Of a stretch of DNA of 60,191 nucleotides, positions 39,501-54,500 are shown in pieces. The stretch covers positions 31,960-92,150 of the forward strand of contig JH152792.1 in the NCBI GenBank assembly GCA_000226015.1. The letters run 5' to 3'. Source of the stretch: Mnemiopsis leidyi. Its lineage: Eukaryota; Ctenophora; Tentaculata; Lobata; Bolinopsidae. The translations under genes and the position numbers were made by a program. The notes beneath the pieces are model-generated. The model was not told the DNA's origin. It did not search any database and saw nothing but the letters and a program-made list of their open reading frames with translations. The stretch's first letter is position 1. Each line of letters starts with the position of its first letter.

Positions 39501-42500
39501 TTGTCAAGTACTGCAAACACTTAGAAAGCAGCCCTTCCCTGAACAAAAATTTGCACAATGCTTCCCCGTTTAAAATGCCCGGGATATAATCCCCGATTTT
39601 AAACCGCATTACTAGATATCTCTATCATATCGTCTGTAAGCTGGTGTATTATTTAACAAACGTTTGATAACAAACAGGACACGTGACCCTATTCTTGGCC
39701 CCTGATTGGCTGATTTAGTGCCACGAAAACGTCCTACTTGTCGCTGTACATGTTGTGTTCCCTTAGATGCATGAGTCAAGATTGGCTCCTCAATGTGTGG
39801 ACCCGGGCCAAGTTGCAAGGATGACCAGAAGCAGCTGCTGCTATATCGTGATATGTAAATATTGTGAGTGCTAGGAGACGTGAGTCTGACCGAGGGATGT
39901 GGCACAAAAAAGAGAGTCGGTCTACAAAAGACTTGGCCACCAATAGCAGCACAGACTACCTGGCCCTAGCCTTGTTTTGGTCGGAGTAAAATTTCACATT
40001 TTATGTGAATATTTTTTCGATGAAGGGCGCATAGATGGCTCGGTGTGAAGCCCGAAAGGCTTGTGGTGGAGGATCTTGTTGCATGGTGCGAAACACCACT
40101 TTCTAGGGGTCAGTGAACAGTGGAGTTGAACCGAGTGTAACACTACATAAACCCTTGTACACAGTACACCATCTTACACCCGACCTATGTCTGACATCTC
40201 TAAGTCTTGACAAGCTTCCTTGGTTTTCAACCGAACAAGACCATTGGAACGCGTTCAGAACAAGAGTATTTAATGGTCGCTACATTTCCGGGCTCACGTG
40301 CCATCCTTCAGTAGAGACTCTGCCCCCACGTGACCCAACCTCAGCCAACAGCAGTCCAGCAAGTTGCTAAGTAACCAATGAAGATCCAGCCTAGTGTCAC
40401 GTGACTCAACCTGTCAAATATGCTGAGAAAACCACAGGAGAGTCTGGGTAGAGGGAGCAGGGTTGACGGTGTGGTTAGTGTGAGGCTACCTCCCCAGCAT
40501 TAAGTGCTTGTACCGCCAGGTCGACACAGATGTGTGACAGATACGGTTAGGTTATCTACTTATCGAAGTAACAAGGGTCAATAAGGTAGAGCAGGAGGAC
40601 TCCTAACATCCGGTATTGTAGACAGATATCCCAAACAATTACTCTATCTACAATTACTCTATCTACAATCTCCTCCTTTCTTATCCGGCATTTTCTTATT
40701 GGCATAATATAGAACTTTAGAGAGGAATTAAAGTCAGACCAGTAACAGAGCTGAGTTTTAAAGAAGATAATTGCTAGCCGGCTGGTAGGTGGAAAATAGT
40801 CGACCGTTTGGACGTCCGGATAGAAAGTTCTTCGTCTTTTTTCTCAGGAGAAAACTAAAGCAATATAGTTCAGATATGTACTTTTTAGTTTATGTCATGA
40901 GCTCCAGGCAATAGCTACTCTATAAATCATGCTGGTAGTAAATTACATCTTGTAGTGCTCCATAGGAGGATGGACTAGATGACATCTACAATCTAATTGA
41001 CTACAGCCAGTAATCTCTTAACGTTAGCTTATTCCAGGAGTTAATCACTGTACAAGCCGCTCTTAAGAATCATTTTTAAGGAGTATGTATAGTGATTCTA
41101 CCGTTTTTAAATCTAGGAATGCCACACAAAAAGAGATAAATGGTCGATGGAATTTTAATGTACAGAGTTAAATTACAGTAATGGTACACTTAAAATCGGA
41201 ATTAGAGTGCCACTCCATTTCGAGCATCAATCACCGTCACATGTGGATCTAGACTCCCTAAAAAGCATTCAAACATCTACCACTTTACCCTCTTTCCAAC
41301 ACTCAACACTATGTACAGAAAAGTCTGCTCTGGTATTTCTACTGGTTGTGAAATCAACCAGGTATTTATCTAAATCTGCTATTTCCTAAACACTTTTTAA
41401 ATCTCGACACAAAGTTCGATACATTCATCCCGTTCTCGGGTTGTTGCACTCAATAAAAGCAAAAATCGTTTATCTCGACGCCACATGACCGAATTTCAAG
41501 TCCTATCTCTGGGCCCCATTCATCAGCAAATTTCAATTGAACGCTGGATGATTCGACCTTGATAGGATTCTGGAGGCCCGGTCATGTTTTCGGACAAGCA
41601 TGCGAGCCTAAGTAGCTACTATTTGAATTGCTAGATCACGTGCTCTTCCATCTTTATTAGCTTCAAATAAAACAATATTACGAAAGTCGAGCAGAGATAA
41701 TTCGGCGACTTTAGCTCAGTGGCTTACACAGATAACAGTTTAACGAAGAGACACACGATCATATAACCTCACTTTCTTAAATAATTATGGGAGGGGCTGA
41801 AGCTTTCTACAATTTGTAAAATCAGAACTTATTATTTCAAGTGTTTAATTTGGAGTTCAGGGAAGTTAATTGGAATCCGATTATTGAGTGACGGAGTTTT
41901 TTAAAGGGCAGTTTGATAAGTCCTTGAACTGTCATCGAGTTTTAATTGGGTGATCAAGAAGTAAAAGTCAAAACAGTCCTGACATGAAATTGATGCTAAA
42001 CACATCACGTGTAAACCAATCACCATGACAACGGAGCCTAATCACAGGTAAGGCAGCCCGTTTGTCCCTGTCAGATAGATATCTACCCAATTAACAGATA
42101 TTATCTGAAGTAAAACATTCCAAACAATGAAGCAGGGCTCTTCTTAACTGGAGATATCTCATTAGCAATAGGTGGGAACATGTCAATCCCTTCAGGCTCG
42201 GACCATCCCAACATTAAGTGTTACACAGCAAGCAGGCCAGCTATCCACCTTCCTCTTAGTGTGCTGAAAATGGGATAACAAAAATGTTAATGGCATCGCT
42301 AAAAGATGGAGCCTCAGCCCTGGAACTTGGTTTGAAATTGTTTTAACCATGGTACAAGAGTTTCAGCTCTAACCTGGATTTCCATTGTCTGAAACAGTAT
42401 CATATATGTGCGGAGAGTAGCTCTGTTTAATTAGGGAGTAAAACTTACTCAAGTATAACACTTACTCAAGTAAAAAACTTACTCAAGTAAAAAACTTACT

Positions 42501-45500
42501 CAAGTAAAAAACTTACTCAAGTAAAAAACTTACTCAAGTAAAAAACTTACTCAAGTAAAAAACTTACTCAAGTAAAAAACTTACTCAAGTAAAAACTTAC
42601 TCAAGTAAAAAAACTTACTCAAGTATAACACTTACTCAAGTATAACACTTACTCAAGTAAAAAACTTACTCAGTAAAAAACTTACTCAAGTATAACACTT
42701 ACTCAAGTAAAACTTACTCAAGTATAACACTTACTCAAGTAGAGATTTTACCAGTTCCGCGATACTGTGATAGTTCACACTCTGTAATAGTGCTGAAATG
42801 AAACCATTGTCCAACTGGCCGACACGGAATTCCAGGTCTACATTCCTCTCTAATCCCAGACTGTGGATCACTAAATTCTTGCTCTGAGTACCCTCCTTCA
42901 GCTCAGCGGTCACTAACTACCCAGAACTTGGACGTTCAGACGTTTAGACCATGAATTACCGTAAGTAGTATGTTGAAATACAGGTACAACAATATGTTTA
43001 ATCTTCTTACAGTGAGCTGGAAATCACATTCATGAGGGCGTCTCTAATTGCACATTATGTAGAACAGCAGTATGTTTAGTGTTTATCTTGTACCTTTTTA
43101 AAGGATTTAGCTTGATAATTGCTTGTGTTTTGGAACTGTTCGTAGTTAATGACGTAAAATTTCTAAGTAGGCTGAAAGCTTTTGACAAACTGTGGAGCAT
43201 TCATGTCTTTAAAGTTGATGTTAATGAATCATTCTGACAACATTTTCGAGTTATCTTGGATCGTATCTCACATTAGAAAGTAAGTATTCGAAAGGTGATG
43301 TCATGCATCTTGAATTTTAAAGGTCAAAACAGGGCCACTTAGCAAATTTATCTGTAGATCTATAGTCGAGGGAAGATGGACAAATGAAAATTAATCCAGA
43401 TCGTATAATCTGTATGCATTATAGTAACGTAATTGCATCCTACAAGGTCCAAACCAGTGGTATTCAGTGTCCAACTTGTACATTTAAGCCGTAAATTAGC
43501 TTGCCTACCAGACCCAATGGGGACCGCTTCTAAATAATCCACGGGGCAGTTAAATGACAGAAGCTTCACCGAATGCTATATCAACCAATTGAGAGGTAGC
43601 ATTTCCAAGATGCACCAATAACAACACTGAAAAGATGCCATGTGACCAAAAAGATCTCAAGCCCATAACTCCATAATGTTTCCTGAAAACCCAAGCAGGG
43701 CGAACTTTACTTTTTGCACGGTACACGTCCTCAGCACCAGATCCGGGAGCTAAACGACACCAAATTCACATTTCGCAAGTTCAAGTTACCATAATTACAT
43801 CGCTAATTATGGTAGTTGAGTCGCTAATTATTTTGGTTGCGAGGTTGTATATTGTCCCTCGCAGAACAGTTTACAAAGATGGTGCTGTGAAGTATAAACA
43901 AAATTAGTAGGCTGGATATATATTTCAGTGGAATTTATAGCTGGTAAAGACTTTGATGTTATCCAAATTCTGGACTGAAGGTCATCAGTAGCCTCATTTT
44001 CTTGAGACTAGTGCTGAGATTGAACCCAGATAAAAGCTAAGTTTTACAACAATCTCGAACCCTACCCCAGATTCCTATACAATCTAGTAACTAGTAAGTA
44101 GTTAGCAGTATAACAGTTCATTGCCAGTATAACAGTTCATTACATGCGTTAACTGGTCCTTGAAGGTGGCACAACACCGGTTAACGTCCCATTGTCACGA
44201 TTCAGCGACCTTCATTTCCTGCACCGATAATCCCCAACGTATAGGTACTATTTATAGCTCAGTTCGCATGTAAAATCCGGAGGAGTTTTCACTTCTAAGT
44301 GCGATACAACCGGGTGTAACAGCGGCCCAGAAAACCATCGTCTTACAGTTTACACCCAACTCAAATGTAACCAGTGTGTCGCCTGCTTCTTAAAAGACTC
44401 TTATAAACCATATTAGCCGATATTTTCATATCCAATCAGGCCAGGAAAGCCGGTGGTTTAAACTCAAAGAAACTCAAAGGGCAGGCAATTATGCGGATTC
44501 TCTATGGGTTAAATGATATTCAATACTGGAGAGTGTCATGCTACAGAATGATTCATTAAACTATTTGGAAGATAGTTTTTTCTGGTGAATCATAAAACTT
44601 TCTTCTTACCTCAAAGATTAAAACGATAAACTCTACTTTGAAGTTAAGAGTTCTACTTATAAACTGCCTATAAATAAGTTTTGGAGCTGCATTATTCTTC
44701 TGTAAAAGTTGAAGTACGCCGAGGTAACAGAAAGTCGATTAAGGGACAAGGAACTAAACTTACCGAAAATGGCTGGTTCTCAGTAGTGATCCACTCTCTG
44801 TTGCTGTTATCATAGGACAGATAGGGCCCGCTGAACACTGCATCAATGTCCTTTATTTGGTAGGAACATAGTATGCTACCAGTTCGAACGTTCCTGAAAA
44901 GTTTTTGTCAGAATAGGAATTGTCGAGCGAGGGCGGAGAACTCGAACATTCGAAGGGTACCGGGTAGCCCTTGATTTGAGTACATGATAATATGGCCTAT
45001 TCTTCTGATCTTCAGTCATCTCAACAAAAGGCACACACCGTTCAAAATTTGAGAGACCCTTCTACCCACTGACAATGGAATCATCAGCAATAAACAATTG
45101 CATTGCTAAATAGTCACATCCATTCATAAAGTATATCATAATGATCTTGTAGGAGTAAACACATGGAACTTTGTGATATATCGTGCAGGGGTACCACTTT
45201 GTGTTACACAGTATCTACAAAAGTAGATGATACAAAAGTATCTACAAAAGAAGATGATGTAATAGTACATAATTCTCTCTCTACGGCACTTAACTGAAAG
45301 TGCTAAAATACGGAAATATACAGTGTTTAGTCCGTGTGAAGTCCCAGGCAAGGCTGCAGTCTGCACCTATATTAGGAGTACTACTAAACTGAGTAGGTAC
45401 TATTACCAACCTGACTAAAGACAAAACTGTTGCCCCCTCTCAGCCCCCTCTCAGCCGCATTACATCCAAATAGTCAGGTGTACTTAAAGACAGCTCATTT

Positions 45501-48500
45501 GTTCCCAGGTATCATGTTGGTGATACACTTTCTACAAGCCTTTACAGCTTATCTTGCATAGTGCTATGATACAGATTGAGAAAGCTAGATGTATCAGCTT
45601 GGTGCTGCTATAACATGGGTTTAGAAAGATAAAGTAGTTGTAGGTGACCTGGTCTAATTACGTAGGTTTAGAAAGATAAAGTAGTTGGAGGTGACCTGGT
45701 CTAATTACTGAACCTGGACCGCCACACGGTCGACTAGAGGTTATACAACATCATAGACGATTACGTCTGATTGAGGAGTTGATACTCAACGTTAAATGTA
45801 CAATCAAAATGAGATTTAGAGAGTTACTACGATTATTTCAGTGATCTGCGATTACACTAAGGATCAAGAGTTGCAGTTAATAGTTCACGACATCAGTTCT
45901 AATTTTAGCCACACCCTGACACAAACCAGACTGCCCGTCTTCACGAGGTACACCTCATAACCATGAAGAAGTGTCACCTCAGGGGGGCTAACTACTTGAA
46001 ATTGGGGTGAAACATTAGATGTCATTTTACTACCGGACACACGAGCTGACTTTAACCATTACGCCCACAACCAATTGCCGGTACAGATGATAATTTGATA
46101 TTAATTACAGGAAAACCAACTAAGGAGGAGCGGTGCTCGGTTTTTAGCGGCTGGGTAATGCTCCAGTAACGTCCCAGGTACGTTGATTTCCAAGGTCACA
46201 AATCAGTTTTACCACCTGTACCCCGGACTCTTACCCGCTGATCGAGTTAGGAGGACTTTTGCCGCCAGTCACACAGTGTCGTGATTAAATATCCACATGA
46301 TTTTCCGCCCCGCGGAACTTTGACGGGATAAGTATTTTGGGAATGGTTTGGTGCAGAGACTGGCCTAACTTTGTGGTGACGAGATGCATACAGTCGGAGT
46401 TAGGGGTAAGGCAGTGTTAGTTTCAGGGAGGCAGAAAGATAAGGTGATATCGTAGTTAGAGACCATCATTATCATGAACTGTTATTAGAGACCGCCGTTC
46501 GGACGCGAGACAGAGCAGATCCAGCTGACTGTAAGTGTAATTATAGACCACCATGGAACTTTAACTGTAACTATGGAACATAAACTGTAACTATGGAACA
46601 TAAACTGTAACTATGGAACATAAACTGTAACTATGGAACATAAACTGTAACTATGGAACACCATGGAACATCAACTGTAACTATGGAACATTAACTGTAA
46701 CTATGGAACATCAACTGTAACTATGGGGCACCATGGAACATCAACTGTACCTATGGAACATCAACTGTAACTATGGAACACAGAAGAATAGTAGCTGTTA
46801 GTGACAACAGATTTTAAAATTGTGAATAAGTACATGGTTTTAAAATTTGTAAGTGTATATCTGAGGGATTGAAACAGTAATTATATTGAAATGGCAAACT
46901 GCCTAATTTTTGTGAAAAATATGTAATTCTGATTAAAAAATGTAAAATACTTTCTATAAAGTCTTAATCAGCTTGACATCATGTGGTAGCTGAAACAAAG
47001 ACTTAGACATGGGAATTTGAAGAAAGTCCCTCAGGGGTGACGTGATTAGCTAATTATATTGTAGGTCTATCAATTATTATTTTCCTATTGTTATTAGTCA
47101 TCACTCATCAGTTAATTACCAATTATGTTAGAGCTTAAATCTGCTGAAAGTCATCATACTGCTACAATATGCTCATGGTATTGGTTTTTCCTTCAAGGTA
47201 CTAACGGCATTACGATATCAGATAAAAGCACCATACACTCTTAGAGGGAAAAATCTTGATATTCGTCAGAAAATCGTCAGTTTAAAATGAAACTTTCTGT
47301 TTGTTGATGCGGTTATCTCGCGTCAGCAGTGAGGTGGTAGGAAAACATACGTTCTTACATTGGTGGTCTTGTTAAAACAGGACAATTAATACGGGAAACT
47401 TCACAAGAGACACATGGAGTCTGGTGACTGTTCTGTTCTCAGTCTCGTTTTTAACACTCAGCTCAACACACTCATGATTCACGTTCAGACATTGATCATA
47501 TGATAGTTTGGACCTGTTGGCGAATTTCAAACGACTGTTTCTAAGGTCACGTGAAAAATAATCGCCGTTTTACTAAACATGTTTAAAACCGATGACAAAA
47601 AGAAAATATCATGAGTGCAGAACATGAAATAGATATGAAACGTGTGTGTTGTGATAAAGAAGCGATATGTCCCGCAAGAATGTTGTGATAAAGAAGCGAT
47701 ATGTCCCGCAAGAACGCAAACTGAGCATACCTCTGTCCGCTGAAGACTGCGTAAAGTACCCGATCCTTGTAGAAAGCACCTCCGATCTCATTGTGGTCAA
47801 AGGGCGGTTCTCCTGGCTTGTTGCTTGTGCAGTAGATCCTTGCTTTGCTGCAGGGAAAGTTGGTTATCATGCGTGGGAAAAACAGAACCCTTTACTTTTA
47901 CAATAATGATTAATTCTCCTTTAATTCGATGCTTACAGCTTTATTGCCAATTGTGACTAAAAATGATTTATTGTATATAAATAAATGCTGACCACCAATG
48001 GCTGGCAGTCTTATTGCACGCTTATGAATGTTTGTTGTTTGAAGAATAGAAAAGTTTGAGCCTAGCGAAAGGAAAACATTCTCGCTTCAAGCACCAGTGC
48101 AATAAGCTGCCACGATGAAAGTTAACAAGTACTTGTCAAAGAGTCGTATTGTAAATAAACAGATTCAAGTTTGTAGGAAATACACTCAGTACTATTCTTG
48201 TGACTGAAACGCTCCATCAATCCCATCAAGGAAGTTGCTCAAAGTTAACGGAGATTCAGTCATGTATTTGGTTAACAGAGCGTGTCCCGCAGTTTCAGAA
48301 GAGTTGACAGCTCAAACTTGGGTTACCCAAACTTCCCCCGTGAAGCTGGCCTATTGAACAATTCTCTCTTTTCATACACGATCTGGTGTAAACAAAAAAC
48401 TTTCTATTGCTTACTGACTTCCACGCCCTAATCCTATTGTATTGCGCTGACCCACTACAAGCTTACCAAGGATGCTAGCAGGAAGCTAGGGCCGCTCAAA

Positions 48501-51500
48501 GCAGGCTAACCCAATATTGTTTATATATTAATATTCGGGCAACCACACTGCTCCACAGTCAGTGATACAAATTCTTTATTTAAGTATTTAACAAATTTAA
48601 CATTAATAAGATGTTGTAATTATTGAGCAACAGTTCTTGTAGTAATTATTGAGCAACAGTTCTTGTAAATTTGACCGTAACGTATATCGGAGGGAGCGCA
48701 CATTTTCATCTACTGAGTGCGGTAATTTCACGGCCAGATCTCATCATTGTCATCCACATCAAACTAACATTACTTCCCAGCCATTGCCACACTTAAAGTA
48801 GCAGTTCTATTATTCTAGAATAAGTGTAACTGCTTCAACTTGACCATAGTCCAGCACTGCCGTGCATAATATCAGTGTTCCAAAATAGATCATTACGAGG
48901 TCTGATGTTCACAACTTTCGAAACGTGGTAAATATGCCGACGTTTTGTAATTCTGTAGAGTTAGAATACAGATGAGATAGTGCTAGATGTTATACATTGT
49001 TGACTTAGATAAACGAAATTTATATTACAAAGTACAGACGCTGAAGCTAGCACATTTAACTTGACCAGATTTAAATGATTAGTCTAAATTTTGGTAGTTT
49101 AACAAAACGCCCCCAACCCAACAAAATAGGTTCCCTGAAGCCTAATGGAAAAGTACCTGAAAGATAAGAAGTAGTTGCTGAAGTACTCCTGTCCGCTCCC
49201 AATATCATTCTTACAGATCCTAGCAACACGGCTGTATACCTGCTCCGTCTTCACTTCGATCGCGGTCTCGTAGAACAAGAAGTACACGTACTCTCCCTCC
49301 TCAAAGGAGTAGACAAATGTAGGTCTGTTCAGCCAGTCTGGTGGGATGGTGTTGTCACGTGGTTTGTTCTCCACCAATCACGGAGGAGATGAGGTGAAAC
49401 TGACCAATGGGGATTGAGGAGGTGGTGTAAGGGGGTGAAAAGTGGGCTGTGCTAAGGTTCAGGGATTTGAACCTCATCAACAACTGTGTGAGCCTATAAT
49501 ATGGGTTTTTAGAGAAGTTTAAAGAGGTGTGGTAAGTCAGTAGTTAGTAAAACATTGAGCCATTATTGAGAGAATGTGAGATGTTTGTCAAGTTTGAAAT
49601 AAGAATGAATCTAAACATGGTTCGATGAGATCCCGATATTTTGTTTCAATTTCAACAGGATTCAAAACCTGGATGTTCAGGCTTGGAATTACTAAAAGCA
49701 CGAAGGATTCATTAGACTTCTCACGATCGCGTATCAAGCCAGGGACTTGTTCACAGTGAACTGCAATCAACAGCCACTGTTAGCGGTGAGTAAATACTCA
49801 TAGTCACGTGACGAACTGTTGACCAATGAGCGGTCAGTTCGAGCGAAATCAGCCAATCAGCACAGAGCAAGATTACTTGTTCAGCTAACACGATTAACTA
49901 GGTTAGTGATTAACAATGATTCTGTAAAATCTGTATGTCCAATGACCGGTAGTTTACACAATTCAGGGCGAATTACTGCAGTGTGCAACACAAAAAACAC
50001 CCAATTGTTTTTACTGCACACAGCTTGAAATGTACACAGTGACAAGCAAAAAGCTAGTCGAGTTCAAAGACTCCGAGTTTTGATAACGTCTGATTTTATT
50101 ACATGAAATTGTGCGGATATTTAACAAAATCGTATTACTTGAAATGGTGCGGAAATTTAACAAAATTTTATGAAATGAACTGGTGCGGATATTTAATAAC
50201 ATCTTATTACATAAAATGGTGCGGATATTTACCAACCTTTCAAAACGTGAATATAGGTTCTAAACCGGAAGTTCTACAACCAAGTTACCCAGCAGATACC
50301 AGTACACTGGGAAGAGAAACATAAAGAGAAAGTGAAAGAGAAACATAAAGAGAAAGTGAAAGAGAAACTTACCAGTGGTTCTCATAGTCCGGCCGTTGAA
50401 GGACAAAGACCCGGGGAGGAGGTTTATCCGAGATATCTGATAATCGTTACACTCGTCAATACAGGTAGCGCTGAACCCAACTGTTCGGTCTGAAGAAGGG
50501 TGATGTTTTTAGTGTTGTGTTCCAGGAGGAAGATATCGGAAACACAGTCTTTTCTACAAGGATTTGGGATATGGACATGTGATATAACGTCTATCATATC
50601 TTTTCGCTACCACTTTCAATCATATCTTTTGTTGGCTCCTTTGAGTCTAACATTCGCGTTATAGTATTGAACAAGAGTTCAGGTTTGGCATCACGTTTAT
50701 TTTGCAGCGTGAGAGGCAATCAAGTTCACAAGAACGCATGATCGGATCTCAAATATCTAATTTCAGAGCTGTCAGACCAAACCATGGCGACTCGAATGCT
50801 ATTACCGGTAATGGGACTAAGATTGGATTTTGATGCAAATGGGTGACCACTTTGTTTTTCTCGTAACACACCATTAAACGCAGTCTATGATTGAGTAGGA
50901 GAGGAAATTAAAGCCTACGAAGTCGGTACATAATTTAATAATTCATGCAGTATTTATATTCCATGACCTCAGGAGTAGGACATTTAAATTTGTTTACTTT
51001 AATAGGGGTAAATAGGAAGGGTGTTTAGGAGAATATTGCGACACGGGCAAGAACTCACGTTCATGAACCGCTGGAAGTCTAATAATCAATCAAGTGAAAC
51101 TATTCAACTTAAATACTTAAATACGGACATTTTGCGTTATTACACTATAGATTACTTGCAAAGTTCATCAAAAATTTGGTTAAATGATCTCAGATTTAGA
51201 TTGCGATAGTATTTATACTGTAGTGAAAAGAATTCTCATATGGCTTACACGAACCTGATTCCAATACGATGACGGAGGTTGCAGTGTTAGGATCAGATGG
51301 GCAGATCGTATCACCGGACAGAACGTGATCTCGAGATTTGTAGTTGAGATCGGACAACTGAAAAGTGGGCAGTGAGAGACATATAGATTGTCACATAAGT
51401 GATAAAATATCCATCCTACATAGGAATTCTGTTACCATTCTCACCTGGCCAGCATTTTAATGCCACCTCTTGATGTCATAGCCTCCTATCATCAACCAAC

Positions 51501-54500
51501 AACTCAATAACTGAGGTGCTAATGCGATCCAAGAAAGGTTTAAACATGTGACATTCTGACTTATCAGTGGATTGACACGACAGTCGACACCACGATAATA
51601 GCTGACATCAAGATCACTAACCTATCTCAACCGGGTTTAGCCACAACGCACATCTACTTATGCGAAAGCAATTATTATTGACCACTAATATCAGCGACTG
51701 GCTGACCAATGTTAGGCGTTCGAAATATTGAACTGTCAACTCCCCACCTCATCCTACCCTTCATTTGATGTGAATGTTAAGTTCAGAACATTGGATAAAC
51801 CACAAATTATCATTACAGAACACAGCCATGCACACAGCTTAGTGCAGAGTGGTTTCTCAGCGTGTATTAAGGGGAGTAGAGACTTGCAGTGAAGCGGTCG
51901 GAGACCAGAGCTCCAAACCACATTGTAATGAATGGAATGAAGGTGGAGGTCCAAGCCGCGCCTTCTTTCGAGTTAGGATGTTAGATATGTTGTGCGGTGT
52001 AGTTAAAACGGTCGTGGTTCAAATTTTAGTAGGGACAAAGGGAAGATGTGTCCATCACATTCTCAACCACGTTCAAGTGTAGCTAAGGAATCTGGTGCGG
52101 TTTTAATACTTGTCTAGTATTAACTCATCTATCGATATAAGCCGATCGTATTAGCAGCTTTTGATACTGCATGCCTTCATTATCGTGAAAGATGTAATTT
52201 TTTGTTAAGGCATAGAATTTCGATTTAAAGATGCCGACATCAGTCCCAGACCTTATAGAAGTTATAGTACACAATGGAGTCAATTTTTCGTTGAAGTCAG
52301 CTATTAGTCCTGTAGTTTGAGAAGGAAAGGACCCCGATAATTGCTCATTAGTCAAGGTGTCATGGTGCTTGCTTCTACAGTGATCTAGCTAAACAAATAG
52401 TGGCGAGACAATGTGTAATGTTTTGATAAGCCTGCTGGAGATGTTGATCTAGTAAACAGTTGTGGAGATCAAACTGTGATCAGGTAACAGCTGCGTCGAA
52501 CAGCTTTATAAATCTCGATCTTTAAAGTTTGTGATTTTTACTCACAGGACAGCTTTATAAATCTCCAACTTTAAAGTTTGTGATTTGTGATTTTTCCTCA
52601 CAGGACTGTACTGATAAGAAAACACAAAATAAACTCACATGTCTAATATCACACATAGGCTGAAAGGAGCTGGTCCCACACAACATCAGATCGTTATCTG
52701 TTATCTTGACCAGGACTTTGTAGTAGTTCTGACAGTCCTGCTCCGTCCTCCCACTGTCAATACAGTTCTGATAGGCGCTGTTACTGCTCACCGGCACCTG
52801 GAATTTAGTGGATATCACGTGATAGGCGCTGTTACTGATCACCGGCACCTGGAATTTAGTGGATATCACGTGGGCTGACATGACAACAATATTGAGATAA
52901 AATGTTGATATTAGAACGATAAGACCGGAGATAATCGTATAATCAGTATCTTTGGCCCACTGGTTTTTTCTCTGTTTTTCTTCATTCTGACTTTCTTACT
53001 GAGATGTTTTTGTACATCATCGAAGACGTTCTAACGTCGTCTAACAATTTGAAGCACGCTAGTGACATGTTATTGTAGGTTTGAGTGTACAAAGCGTATT
53101 CAAGTAAATGTTGAGGAGGTACTGGAAGTGTTTACATGTTTACTGATCGCTGTCTTTGAGGAGCCGGCGCCGCTCGTTAACACAACAATCAGACCGACCA
53201 ATGAGAACCGCGCATTTTTGTCATGTGACCAATCAGGATATCACGTGACACGTAGGGAGAATTAACCAGTAGCCCGGGTATAACCAGTAGCTCAACTTGC
53301 TAGATTATAGTGGAGAAACTGTGTGATTTTGGCGAGGTGTCCACTGCCTGGATTTAAAACTAAAATTATCTGACAGGAAATTTTTACATGGTTCCCTACC
53401 GTAAACAGCTTAGTTAACATGTGTGATCAGGTGCTGGTAAGATCAGCAGGCTAAAAAGTTCCATATAAAGGTGCGTTGTGGTTCAGCTGAGTTTTTTCTC
53501 CGACAACAATCCACTGCGTGCCAGTAGGAGGTTTTTACGTTAACTTTAAAACCGTTTACACAGTTAGACGTAGAAGTTTCTAGAGCAGCCACTTTACGAC
53601 ACGGCGGTCACGTGCTCGCCAACTAAAACAAGCACTGCTCACTTACTCTCGTATACGGCGAGCCTGAAATATACTGAAGAATGTAAACATGTGCGTTTGT
53701 TGGGCGGGAAATAGCACTTCTTCGAATCAGGCAATGGAATGTCAAGAATGAGTTGAAGAGCCTGGGATTGTAAAGAGGACGGCCGGTGAGGTTTAGGTCT
53801 GTCACGTGATTAAATCACGTGTCACGTGCACGGAGACGAGAAAAAGGAAGTTTACTTCGATGGAGTGATGTTTTAACGTTCGCAGATCACGATGGAGTGT
53901 ATTCAAAATATATGTTCTTGCTAAATATTGTACAGCTGGAGAAGTGTGTGTAGGCTGAGAATGTTCTGGCTGGATATACGAGAACAGGAAATGAGGAAAC
54001 TTTGGGGAAAAAGGTACATTGAGTTTAATAGTGTACTCCAGTTTATAGACTCTTGATCTAATTATCCTAATTAAGAAAAGTTACCTCTAATTACCCCTCT
54101 GAAGAATGGAGGGTATGTGAATACTTTGGCTGTGTTCCATGTAAATTGTCAATTAATGTCCTTCAAACCTTTCCGCAAGGGAGAGGAAAAACTTTATGCC
54201 ACCCTTCCAGCGGCACCTTTGACTCCCCCGCGAAACGTCGAGTAACCTAAAAACCGCTCCGAGATTATACACGATACCGTTTAAATATGTCAACTACAGA
54301 ACCTCTATCTTGTAGCCGCCGTAACTGAGTGACTTCAGTTTCATTTACATCCAATAACAGTAAAGCTTCTGAGTCCAAACGTTCATTAGATACTGACTGT
54401 GTAGCTATTTCCAATCTATCTGAATATCTGATCGATACTAAATATAATCAGATAAGTGAAGAACTGGGATAACATCTGGTTCTCTAACGTCTCTTACTTT

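Noticed and set aside
42739-42913. Open frame of about 60 codons on the - strand ending at a perfect donor, inside the semaphorin intron
   Set aside because: No match to the sema domain, a poor acceptor without a pyrimidine tract, and inclusion would break the phase between exons 44893-44764 and 39175-39075. Kept only as a possible fossil exon.
50011-50235. 74-residue - strand frame with 12-residue repeats
   Set aside because: It is the translation of a 36-bp intronic tandem repeat; the open frame follows from the period being a multiple of three.
52797-52874. Longer form of the semaphorin exon starting after gtcatgtcag at 52874
   Set aside because: From the phase-0 preceding exon it would read CCC ACG TGA and stop at once; only the two ttccag acceptors keep the frame.
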